From positions 9,876 to 39,342 of the forward strand of contig PBHA01000012.1 of the NCBI GenBank assembly GCA_002719425.1: DNA of 29,467 nucleotides. The letters are read 5' to 3'. Shown here piece after piece: positions 22,790-29,467 of this stretch. Under the pieces are notes generated by a model. That model was not told the DNA's origin and made no database searches. It saw nothing but the letters and a program-made list of their open reading frames with translations. Within the stretch, counting starts at the first letter, position 1. Every line of letters begins with the position of its first letter. A program made the position numbers and the translations under genes. The DNA is from Chloroflexota bacterium. GTDB lineage: Bacteria; Chloroflexota; Dehalococcoidia; UBA1151; TMED-70.

Positions 22790-25700
22790 TATTTACCTCT
22801 AATCATTTGTAATACTGAGAAGAATAAGGTAATCATTATACCGACAATTGCTAATCCAGTAGGTGATGCAATATCACCAATTGGTAGATCAGATGTATCT
22901 ACACCTGGAATAAGCTTTCTGAGCCTTGATCCTTCATAAACATATAAGTCAACTAATTTACAGCTTGCGATTGCATCTAACTCTATTGCTGAAGCAGGTC
23001 TTAAGTTAGGAGCTTTGTCTCCAAGTATGGGATGCATACTACCATATGTTCCTGGCATAGAGAACTCAGCAACAGCTTTAGCTGCGGCTTCTTCTGGGTT
23101 TCCACCAGTGCTCTCAATCATGTAACCAAAAGTAGTTACATACTCATTTATCATGCAAGCCCTTTGAGAATCATCAGGCTGAGCTAAATAATCAGGATCT
23201 TGAGATCTTCCTAATTTTAGAAGAGCATCTAACCCTCCTCTACCTTGTGTAGCAGTTCTTATCTGAGACTCACAGTTTCCTAGAGCTTCTTTTTCTTTAT
23301 TAGAAGGTCTTTGTTTTGGATCCCAAACTAAATTTGACATATATGATGTTTTTATATAATTTTCTGTTTCGCCTTTTGCTCTAGCTAAATTTGCAACCAT
23401 ACAATCTTCAGCAGCACTATTCCTAGACATATTAACAAGCTCTACCCTCATGCTTTCCAATGCTCCTCCGCCAGAAAGTGTACCCTGTACCATATTTCCA
23501 GGGTTATTATCTCTATTAGAATTATTAGTTTGTATTGTTTGCCTAAAATCTGTAGCTGATTTTTGAGCATCTCCACTTGATGTGAAAATATCACTTATCC
23601 CAATTGGTTGGTAATCATAATCAGGGTTTCCAGATTCAGGAACCCATTCAAATTCTTCCATAAATCCTAAACAGTCATGAACCATAATAAGAGAGTCATT
23701 GGTGTTCATTTTTCCCATTATTTCTCTGACTATAGGATGCTCGTGTATTGGTTTCCCTGTAAAGAAAATAGATTCTATAACATCATCAGCAGTATCCTCA
23801 TACTTTCTTCCACCGAATCCATGATCTCTCCAAAAAGTTACAATACATTCTCTTAGTCCATCGTATGTGTCATTTCTATTAAAAACATCTAAATGAGTTA
23901 ATCCCATTGATACATATCTATCTTCAAAATACTCCATGGTTACGGTGTATTGATTTAAGTATGGATCCCAAGCATTCATAGGTAGTTCATCACCATTCAT
24001 ATCTTTAGCACAATCTGCAAATGCATTTTTCCAATCTTCAGCAAGTGGTCTATTATAATATTCTGTAGGATCCTCGTGATCTATCATCCCTTTGATTATC
24101 TGCTCGTAAATATCTGCAGCTTGGAAACTTTCTATTCCAGAATCATCCCCTATCTGTCTTAGGACACAGTCTCTAATCCAATCTTCTCTTAGAACGGTAA
24201 ATTCTAAAGTGAAATCATTATTCCCACCAAAATTACCTTGAACTGAGTCTAGGTAATCCTTTAGCCAATTTAATTCATTATTACATCCTATAACTCTATT
24301 TACTACTTCGTTTTTATGCTGAGGATTAGCATCACTTTCTAGAAAGCCCCATTGATCACTACGTCCAACAGCGAAATTAACTAGATCATCAACTATTCTT
24401 TCAGCCTGATTCCTATTCATTCCTTGAGCATCACTAACAGAATCAATCATACAAGCCTGACCTTGAATTTCTTGGTCACCAAAAATATATGTAACCAATA
24501 AGTCACTTGAAAGTGGGAAATATCCTTGAGAATTATTTGGATTTGATCTGATATTACTATCCCAGTGATACCAACAATCATAGGCTGCTAGCATTTCTTC
24601 ATAAGATATAGATCTTTTCCCTGTTTCAACAGTTACCATATCATCCATAATTACGTTTCTTGGGATATCTAAACTATCAGATAGGTGTGGTACTAAACAT
24701 GCTTCCATCATTGCATTTAAGTCTGCTCTTGGAGCAGTCCCTGTAGAAGATTCCTCTTGTCTATCAGCTCCCCATCCACCACTCAGCAATTTACTAAAAC
24801 TTAATTGCATACAATTAATGACAGCTTCATAGTAAAAGTCAGGTTGTTCAAGAGACCTAACACCAAGAGGGAATGCAAAATCCATGTAAGCCTGCTCATA
24901 AGGCATTCCTACATTTTGATCAACATAACTGGCGATACATTCCATAACCTTCCATCTGTCTTCAGTTGTTATTTTTGTAAGGTTGATAAATGGACCAACT
25001 GGAACTTCATTATCAGGTGGTGGTTGAAATTGATTCCCAAAAATATTTCCTACAGGTCCTTGTCCGAAAATATTTCCAAGACCTGGTTGAGATTGTTGCT
25101 GTTGAGCAGCTTGTTGCTTTCTCATTTCCTCAGCCATTTGTAGCTCTAGTTCAGCTTGTTGTTTTGCTCTTAATAACTCTTCTTCGGCTCTTTTTCTTTC
25201 AGCTTCTCTTCTGATATTGTCAGCTTCTTCATACATTTTTTGGGTTTCTTGATCAGCTTCCCATTGAGGATTATGATATGGGCCTCCAGGTTGAACTAGA
25301 GGAGAATCACTTAAGAAAAATTGATATTTACATTTTGCTATTTGAGTACCAGGTTCAGTAGGCATATTGCCTCTTAAAAATATATGAGTTCCTTCTTGGG
25401 TTGGGTCTGAGGCTGCTGGGCCTATATATTGTCTTTCAATCCAAGCTGCCTCATAATTTTCGTACTGCTGTCCCGGAAGCATACAACCTTGAAACCAAAC
25501 TCCTTGACCTTCGTAAAATTCATACGGAGAATAGGTTTGAGTCATGGCCATCATACTTATGTCCATTTTAACTTCACAGAATACCTCTCCTGTACCAGGA
25601 TTGGTTCTACATTCAGATGCTACTGTATCCATAGTCATGGCACCCATCATTTGTTGCATCATTCCACCCATGTTTGGCATTTGAGCTGATGCTTTTTCAG

Positions 25701-25791
25701 AGTCAGCTACTCCAAGTATTAAAGTTATGAAGATGAATATATATAAAGAAAGCTTTGAGAGTTTATTGAAAGAAAGATTAAATTTGGACAT
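22789..25791 (-). CDS. Large exported, membrane-anchored protein with seven cysteine-pair modules, unknown function
   Basis: 1000 residues, no family recognised. A signal peptide (about 1-37, ending ASA before QMP) is followed by a Met-rich segment (38-55) and an N-terminal domain with four cysteines (61, 72, 103, 154). A charged Glu/Lys/Ala/Gln coiled coil (about 178-233) and a Gly/Pro/Gln linker (234-262) come next. Residues 280-950 hold seven degenerate helical modules, each with one cysteine pair: 285/327, 365/406, 447/503, 542/594, 649/707, 797/840 and 879/944. The first cysteine of each is followed by I, L, M or V. A single membrane helix (about 979-996) and RGK end the protein, so it is anchored by its C-terminus with the bulk outside. 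It heads the four-gene operon. Disulfides within modules are inferred from spacing. Confidence 0.85.
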   Translation of the reverse strand: MSKFNLSFNKLSKLSLYIFIFITLILGVADSEKASAQMPNMGGMMQQMMGAMTMDTVASECRTNPGTGEVFCEVKMDISMMAMTQTYSPYEFYEGQGVWFQGCMLPGQQYENYEAAWIERQYIGPAASDPTQEGTHIFLRGNMPTEPGTQIAKCKYQFFLSDSPLVQPGGPYHNPQWEADQETQKMYEEADNIRREAERKRAEEELLRAKQQAELELQMAEEMRKQQAAQQQQSQPGLGNIFGQGPVGNIFGNQFQPPPDNEVPVGPFINLTKITTEDRWKVMECIASYVDQNVGMPYEQAYMDFAFPLGVRSLEQPDFYYEAVINCMQLSFSKLLSGGWGADRQEESSTGTAPRADLNAMMEACLVPHLSDSLDIPRNVIMDDMVTVETGKRSISYEEMLAAYDCWYHWDSNIRSNPNNSQGYFPLSSDLLVTYIFGDQEIQGQACMIDSVSDAQGMNRNQAERIVDDLVNFAVGRSDQWGFLESDANPQHKNEVVNRVIGCNNELNWLKDYLDSVQGNFGGNNDFTLEFTVLREDWIRDCVLRQIGDDSGIESFQAADIYEQIIKGMIDHEDPTEYYNRPLAEDWKNAFADCAKDMNGDELPMNAWDPYLNQYTVTMEYFEDRYVSMGLTHLDVFNRNDTYDGLRECIVTFWRDHGFGGRKYEDTADDVIESIFFTGKPIHEHPIVREIMGKMNTNDSLIMVHDCLGFMEEFEWVPESGNPDYDYQPIGISDIFTSSGDAQKSATDFRQTIQTNNSNRDNNPGNMVQGTLSGGGALESMRVELVNMSRNSAAEDCMVANLARAKGETENYIKTSYMSNLVWDPKQRPSNKEKEALGNCESQIRTATQGRGGLDALLKLGRSQDPDYLAQPDDSQRACMINEYVTTFGYMIESTGGNPEEAAAKAVAEFSMPGTYGSMHPILGDKAPNLRPASAIELDAIASCKLVDLYVYEGSRLRKLIPGVDTSDLPIGDIASPTGLAIVGIMITLFFSVLQMIRGK

Positions 25792-25950
25792 TTTTGTACT
25801 GCACTGTTCTATTTATTAAATTCTGTTATTATTTCCACAAGCAACAATTTTTTATTATATATTAACATATACAAATAATTTAATAACAAAAAAATTACAA
25901 ATTTAGTACTTATTTAAAGCTAAATAATTAAGTTTGAGAAGGAGAATAAA
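25792..25950. promoter_or_regulatory. Divergent promoter region between the exported protein and the CvpA-like gene
   Basis: 159 AT-rich bases between divergent starts at 25791 (minus) and 25951 (plus), so promoters for both are expected here. GAGAAGGAG just before 25951 is a strong ribosome site; the minus-strand gene lacks an obvious one. I see no operator repeat or convincing -35/-10 pair. Confidence 0.5.
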
Positions 25951-26577
25951 ATGGTTTGGTACGATTGGATACTTATAGCACCCATAGTTTTGGGAGTTGT
26001 TATGGGGTATAGAATGGGTCTAATTAAGAACGTCCTTTATATTGTCCTAGTAGCGATAACAATGATTATTGGAGGTCTACTTTCTCAAATGATTGTTGAT
26101 GCTATAGGATTAGAACTGGAAAGTGATGGACTGGTTACTGTTATAGGTTATGGAATTCTATTGATTGCAGGATTTTTGGCAGTCCAACTATTTAGCGGAG
26201 TAGTTCAGATGATTATTTCAAAGCTTACCTTTGGAATTGGAGAAAAAGTTAATGCTGTTGGAGGATTAGGTTCAGGGTTAATACTTGGTTTTTTAATAAC
26301 AACAATAATAGTTAATATAACTGCAAGATGGACTTACACACCAGATGAAGAAGAAGATGGAAGGCTTGAAATATCTGAAGAAGCTATTTCAAAAATGTTT
26401 GAAAATAGTATAAAAGACACATCAAGAGAAGCTGCTGACAAAATTCTAAAAGAAAGCCTTATGGTTGGAGTAGTAATAGATGTAAAAAACTTACTAGGTG
26501 GTCAATTTTTAGGTATTATTCCAGGTGAGTTTAGTGACACACTTGATATAGCAGACGAACGTAGGTCTTCTGACTAA
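25951..26577 (+). CDS. CvpA-like membrane protein
   Basis: 208 residues. The N-terminal 'WYDWILIAPIVLGVVMGYRM' followed by 'GLIKNVLYIVLVAITMIIGG' is the typical opening of CvpA-family proteins, and helices at about 62-90 and 103-124 ('VNAVGGLGSGLILGFLITTI') complete the usual four-helix core. A soluble C-terminal region of about 80 residues contains an acidic stretch ('TPDEEEDGRLEISEEA') and amphipathic helices. CvpA family members are linked to envelope homeostasis and colicin V production, but their biochemical role is not established. It is divergent from the exported Cys-module protein and may belong to the same system. Its stop overlaps the NudC stop (CTAA at 26574-26577). Confidence 0.78.
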   Translation: MVWYDWILIAPIVLGVVMGYRMGLIKNVLYIVLVAITMIIGGLLSQMIVDAIGLELESDGLVTVIGYGILLIAGFLAVQLFSGVVQMIISKLTFGIGEKVNAVGGLGSGLILGFLITTIIVNITARWTYTPDEEEDGRLEISEEAISKMFENSIKDTSREAADKILKESLMVGVVIDVKNLLGGQFLGIIPGEFSDTLDIADERRSSD

Positions 26578-27500
26578 TTTACTTCCTTTGTTGCCCATGC
26601 TTTTATCAGGTGATGGGCAATAGCAATATTCCCAGGCACATTTAGATTATCATTTTTTTCTTCCAATGCTGAGAGTACTTCATTTCTGTGAAACCATTTT
26701 ACTGAGTGCATTTCATGCTTATCAAAATCTATTTCCTCAGAATCAGCTTCGGCATGGCAACCAATCATCAAGGACCATGGGAACGGCCATGGCTGGGAAG
26801 CGTAGTACCTGACATTTTTTACTTTGATACCAGATTCTTCCATGATCTCTCTACTTACAGCTTCCTCTATTGATTCCCCTTGGTCAACAAAACCTGCTAA
26901 GCATGAATAAATATTTAAATTTGAAAGTCTCCCTTTAGACTGACCAAGAAGACAATAATCTCCATTACTAACCAGAGTAATGATTACAGGATCAGTTCTG
27001 GGAAATAGTTCTGTTTCGCATTTTGTACACTTTCTTGATTGACCTCCTCTTAAACTTATAGTTTTACCACCGTCAATTCCACAAAATATATTTTTACTGT
27101 TCCATTCCAATTGACTTTTACTTTGGCTGATCATTCCTCCATGATTTTGTGCCAATTGATCTCCTGCAGTTCTGCAGTTGATAAATTCATCACTTTTAGA
27201 CAGAAGAGAATTTACTAAATCTTCATCAAATTTTGTTAAGTCAGTGGTTAGATAAATCTCTTCTGAAATAGATCCTAACAATATAAGTTCAGGTTCTATT
27301 CCTTTATCTCTAATCTCTCCTAAAGTGAGAAATTTTAGACTTATATTAGTAAAAATTTTTTTTATAAGAACTTTTGATTTGTAATATACAATAACCTTTG
27401 AGTCGTTATTATTAATATGAGAATTTATCCATTTATCATCTCTTCTTTCGACTTCAAGCCTATTTATATTATTTCCTGAAAATTTTAATATTTTTCCCAT
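26574..27500 (-). CDS. nudC: NADH pyrophosphatase NudC (Nudix hydrolase)
   Basis: 308-residue NudC-type Nudix hydrolase, which cleaves NAD(H) and removes NAD caps from RNA. The Nudix box is perfect at 203-225 (GX5EX7REUXEEXGU, 'GFVDQGESIEEAVSREIMEE' then SGI), and the NudC-specific SQPWPFPWS lies at 235-243. An N-terminal domain of about 135 residues precedes a zinc ribbon in which the second pair C158/C161 is intact ('RKCTKCETELFPRTDP') but the first reads 'FCGIDGGKT': C140 is present and the next ligand is replaced by D143. Either the zinc site is altered or lost. GGGAGAA upstream of ATG 27500 is the ribosome site. It lies 24 bases downstream of the alcohol dehydrogenase in the same direction. 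Confidence 0.92.
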   Translation of the reverse strand: MGKILKFSGNNINRLEVERRDDKWINSHINNNDSKVIVYYKSKVLIKKIFTNISLKFLTLGEIRDKGIEPELILLGSISEEIYLTTDLTKFDEDLVNSLLSKSDEFINCRTAGDQLAQNHGGMISQSKSQLEWNSKNIFCGIDGGKTISLRGGQSRKCTKCETELFPRTDPVIITLVSNGDYCLLGQSKGRLSNLNIYSCLAGFVDQGESIEEAVSREIMEESGIKVKNVRYYASQPWPFPWSLMIGCHAEADSEEIDFDKHEMHSVKWFHRNEVLSALEEKNDNLNVPGNIAIAHHLIKAWATKEVN

Positions 27501-27524
27501 TTATAATTCTCCCGTTAATATCTC

Positions 27525-28619
27525 TTAAAAAGTAATTAATCCTCTAGCTAACTCTCCTCTTTCTAAAGCATCAAAACCTTCATTTATATCCTCAATCTTG
27601 TATTTTTTTGTTATCATCTCATCAAGAAAAAGTTCACCATTCATATATAAATTTGCAAGTCTAGGAAAATCAATTCTAGGCCTACTACTTCCATAAGAAG
27701 TTCTAACTATTTCTCTTTCCCCCATCATTGTATAGAAAGGTAGATTTATTTCTACTCCATATGGAGTTTTCCCTAATATTACAACTCTTGATCCTGGCCT
27801 AGAGCACTCAAGAGTTTGTCTAATCGTTTCATTATGTCCAGCAGATTCAATAGCATAATCAACTCCTCTTCCCTCAGTTAATTCAGCACAAAATTCTATA
27901 GGGTTTACATCTTTAGAATTGACTGTATGAGTTGCACCAACTCTTCTTGCAAAGTCCAATTTATTATCAAAAATATCCACAGCAATAATTTTTGATGCGC
28001 CTGAAATTCTAGCACCTTGAATTGCACTAAGGCCAACAGCTCCACATCCTATTACTACAACTGAAGTTTCAGGTTTAATATTTCCAGCATAGACTGCTCC
28101 TCCATACCCCGTCATCACAGCACATCCTAATAGTGCAGCTCTGTCTAAAGGAAAGTCTCTTCTGACCTTTACTGCTGATTGTTTGGGAATAACTGTGTAC
28201 TCAGCATGGGAAGAAACTAAGCTGTAATAGTGTATTTTTTCACCATTTATTGAAGCTCTTGTGGTTCCATCAAACATAACCCCATTAGAATTTGCCTTTT
28301 TTTGAACTTCGCAAAGAATCGGTTGTCCATTATCACAATAAAAGCAAATACCGCAATTTGGATTCCAGGAACATATAACATGGTCACCAACCTCTACGTG
28401 ATCAACCCCTTCTCCTATAGCTTCTACTATGCCTGCCCCCTCATGTCCAATTATTGCTGGAAGATTAACAGGTTGATATCCCCGCATAGTCTCCCAGTCT
28501 GTATGGCACAAACCACTTGCTGATATTTTTACCATCACCTCATCTTTTTTAGGTTCTGAAATATCCACATTTTCAACTGATAATTTGCCTTTAGTTTCAA
28601 AAAGAACAGCTGCTTTCAT
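27525..28619 (-). CDS. Zinc-dependent alcohol dehydrogenase (class III/mycothiol-like MDR)
   Basis: 364-residue MDR alcohol dehydrogenase with both zinc sites. Catalytic ligands are C38 (SGLCHTD), H59 and E60 (IIGHEGAGIVE) and C166 (LLGCAVMTGYG). The structural zinc has C89, C92, C95 and C103 in 'CGICFYCDNGQPILCE'. The Rossmann motif GCGAVG is at 191-196, and D215 at the end of the second strand favours NAD over NADP. Length and motifs fit the class III, formaldehyde/S-hydroxymethyl-thiol or mycothiol-type branch, though the actual substrate is not determined. AGAGGGA upstream of ATG 28619 is the ribosome site. It is followed by nudC in the same direction. This is a true zinc enzyme, unlike the MDR at 8342-9343. 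Confidence 0.93.
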   Translation of the reverse strand: MKAAVLFETKGKLSVENVDISEPKKDEVMVKISASGLCHTDWETMRGYQPVNLPAIIGHEGAGIVEAIGEGVDHVEVGDHVICSWNPNCGICFYCDNGQPILCEVQKKANSNGVMFDGTTRASINGEKIHYYSLVSSHAEYTVIPKQSAVKVRRDFPLDRAALLGCAVMTGYGGAVYAGNIKPETSVVVIGCGAVGLSAIQGARISGASKIIAVDIFDNKLDFARRVGATHTVNSKDVNPIEFCAELTEGRGVDYAIESAGHNETIRQTLECSRPGSRVVILGKTPYGVEINLPFYTMMGEREIVRTSYGSSRPRIDFPRLANLYMNGELFLDEMITKKYKIEDINEGFDALERGELARGLITF

Positions 28620-28785
28620 GTAATCCCTCTCAATTTGGTATTAGTTTTTATTATCATATTATAAATTTTCATTTATAAGTAAATTTCTAAGTTTAAATTG
28701 ACCTATTTTTATTATTTACGGAAAAATAGATAAAAATTCTAATTTAAAGAAATTCAAAAGTATTACAAAAAAGATTCGAAAATTT

Positions 28786-28861
<76 letters not shown>

Positions 28862-28955
28862 ATGGATTCAATTTTAACACAAAATTTATATTTTAAAAAT
28901 CAAAATTATATATTTTCTTGATGGTAAATTATATTTCAAATATACATAATTTTTT

Positions 28956-29039
<84 letters not shown>

Positions 29040-29105
29040 TACTTAGTTACACAATTTAAATACTATCAAAATATTGTCGTTATAAATTATTCTAAATCTT
29101 TAATG

Positions 29106-29133
29106 TTCATAAGCTCTTCATATAATCTTCATA
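29106..29133 (+). promoter_or_regulatory. Three direct repeats of TTCATA at 11-bp spacing
   Basis: TTCATA occurs at 29106-29111, 29117-29122 and 29128-29133, each 11 bases apart, with a degraded fourth copy (TTTATA) at 29139. Response regulators of the OmpR/PhoB family bind direct repeats of about 11 bp, and the unit resembles the TGTCATA-type Pho box. A TATAAG at 29141-29146 lies 18 bases after the second copy, as a -10 would in a promoter whose -35 is covered by the boxes. The regulator is inferred, not shown. Confidence 0.5.
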
Positions 29134-29201
29134 TTTCTTTTATAAGATAAACATAGTAGAACAATAGGGTTTTCTAATAAATAAAAATATTGGAGAAGAT
29201 T

Positions 29202-29467
29202 ATGAAAAATATTATTTGGGATCACAATAATAAGTTACGTAAAGAAATTTACATTATTTTAGTTTCTATTTCCTTATTTGTAGCTGCTATTTTTTTCAGC
29301 GAAAAATATTTGAGTGCAGAAGAAATAAAAAATGTAAAACCTACAGAAACTGAAGTAAGAGCAAAACTAGACACTTTAGTTCTTGAGGGAAAGCTAACTC
29401 AATTAGAAGCTGAAACAAAACTCGAAGCAATCCTTTCTGGAGAAAAGAAGGGTAAAAAACGAGGAAT
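29202..29467 (+). CDS. Membrane-anchored protein, N-terminal part (runs off the window)
   Basis: At least 88 residues, open at the right edge. MKNIIWDHNNKLRKE is followed by one membrane helix (about 16-33) and then a charged, helical region. The segment 'VRAKLDTLVLEGKLTQLEAE' followed by 'TKLEAIL' has the helix - G-x-[IL]-T-x-x-E - helix form of short SHOCT-like domains, and a basic 'GEKKGKK' follows. GGAGAA 5 bases upstream of ATG 29202 is the ribosome site, and the TTCATA repeats lie about 70-95 bases upstream. No function is recognised, and the true length is unknown. Confidence 0.7.
   Translation, partial: MKNIIWDHNNKLRKEIYIILVSISLFVAAIFFSEKYLSAEEIKNVKPTETEVRAKLDTLVLEGKLTQLEAETKLEAILSGEKKGKKRG

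Noticed and set aside
24805..25689. Plus-strand open frames opposite the 1000-residue gene
   Set aside because: They lack ribosome sites and family features and are explained by the codon use of the minus-strand gene, which has a signal peptide, anchor and ordered cysteines.

Overview
The window is 29.5 kb of AT-rich, densely packed bacterial DNA. Genes abut or overlap by a few bases, convergent genes share stop codons, many proteins are lipoproteins or membrane proteins, and two tRNA genes carry an encoded CCA. Oligopeptide-type ABC importers, amidohydrolase, acyl-CoA dehydrogenases and MDR dehydrogenases together suggest a free-living, streamlined heterotroph. A low-GC marine Chloroflexota of the SAR202 type would fit, but that is inference from gene content; no phylogenetic marker is present. 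I see no insertion sequence, phage gene, integrase or CRISPR array.

Layout. (1) 1-6975: a peptide/nickel-type ABC importer operon: the C-terminal part of a substrate-binding protein, a strong hairpin terminator, two permeases, two ATPases, a small lipoprotein and an amidohydrolase (prolidase-like superfamily), the last two coupled by an ATGA overlap. The order suggests uptake of a peptide or amide followed by hydrolysis. (2) 6964-10201: a convergent class III aminotransferase, then, divergently, a zinc-free MDR oxidoreductase and a GNAT-like protein. (3) 10396-14966: a second importer of the same family (binding lipoprotein, two permeases) without its own ATPases, followed by an unrecognised 226-residue protein. 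(4) 14967-16226: a gene-free stretch of 318 bases holding a 15-bp perfect inverted repeat and a 10-bp AT tandem repeat, leading into an orphan phosphate-binding pstS. (5) 16314-21123: a lipid-flavoured run: PlsY-like acyltransferase, membrane glycosyltransferase of the CrtQ/HpnB type, two adjacent acyl-CoA dehydrogenases, and a phospholipid N-methyltransferase-like enzyme.

(6) 21125-26577 is the most novel part. A four-gene minus-strand operon encodes an exported, C-terminally anchored 1000-residue protein with seven degenerate cysteine-pair modules, a membrane protein with a bacterial PH domain, a membrane/coiled-coil protein, and a small cupin. A CvpA-like membrane protein is divergent from it. 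I recognise no known system with this composition and propose it as a candidate uncharacterised envelope complex.

(7) 26574-28619: NudC-type NADH pyrophosphatase (one zinc-ribbon cysteine replaced) and a zinc alcohol dehydrogenase. (8) 28786-29467: tRNA-Gly(TCC) and tRNA-Leu(CAA) on the minus strand, then three 11-bp-spaced direct repeats resembling an OmpR/PhoB-family operator ahead of a membrane protein that runs off the window end.
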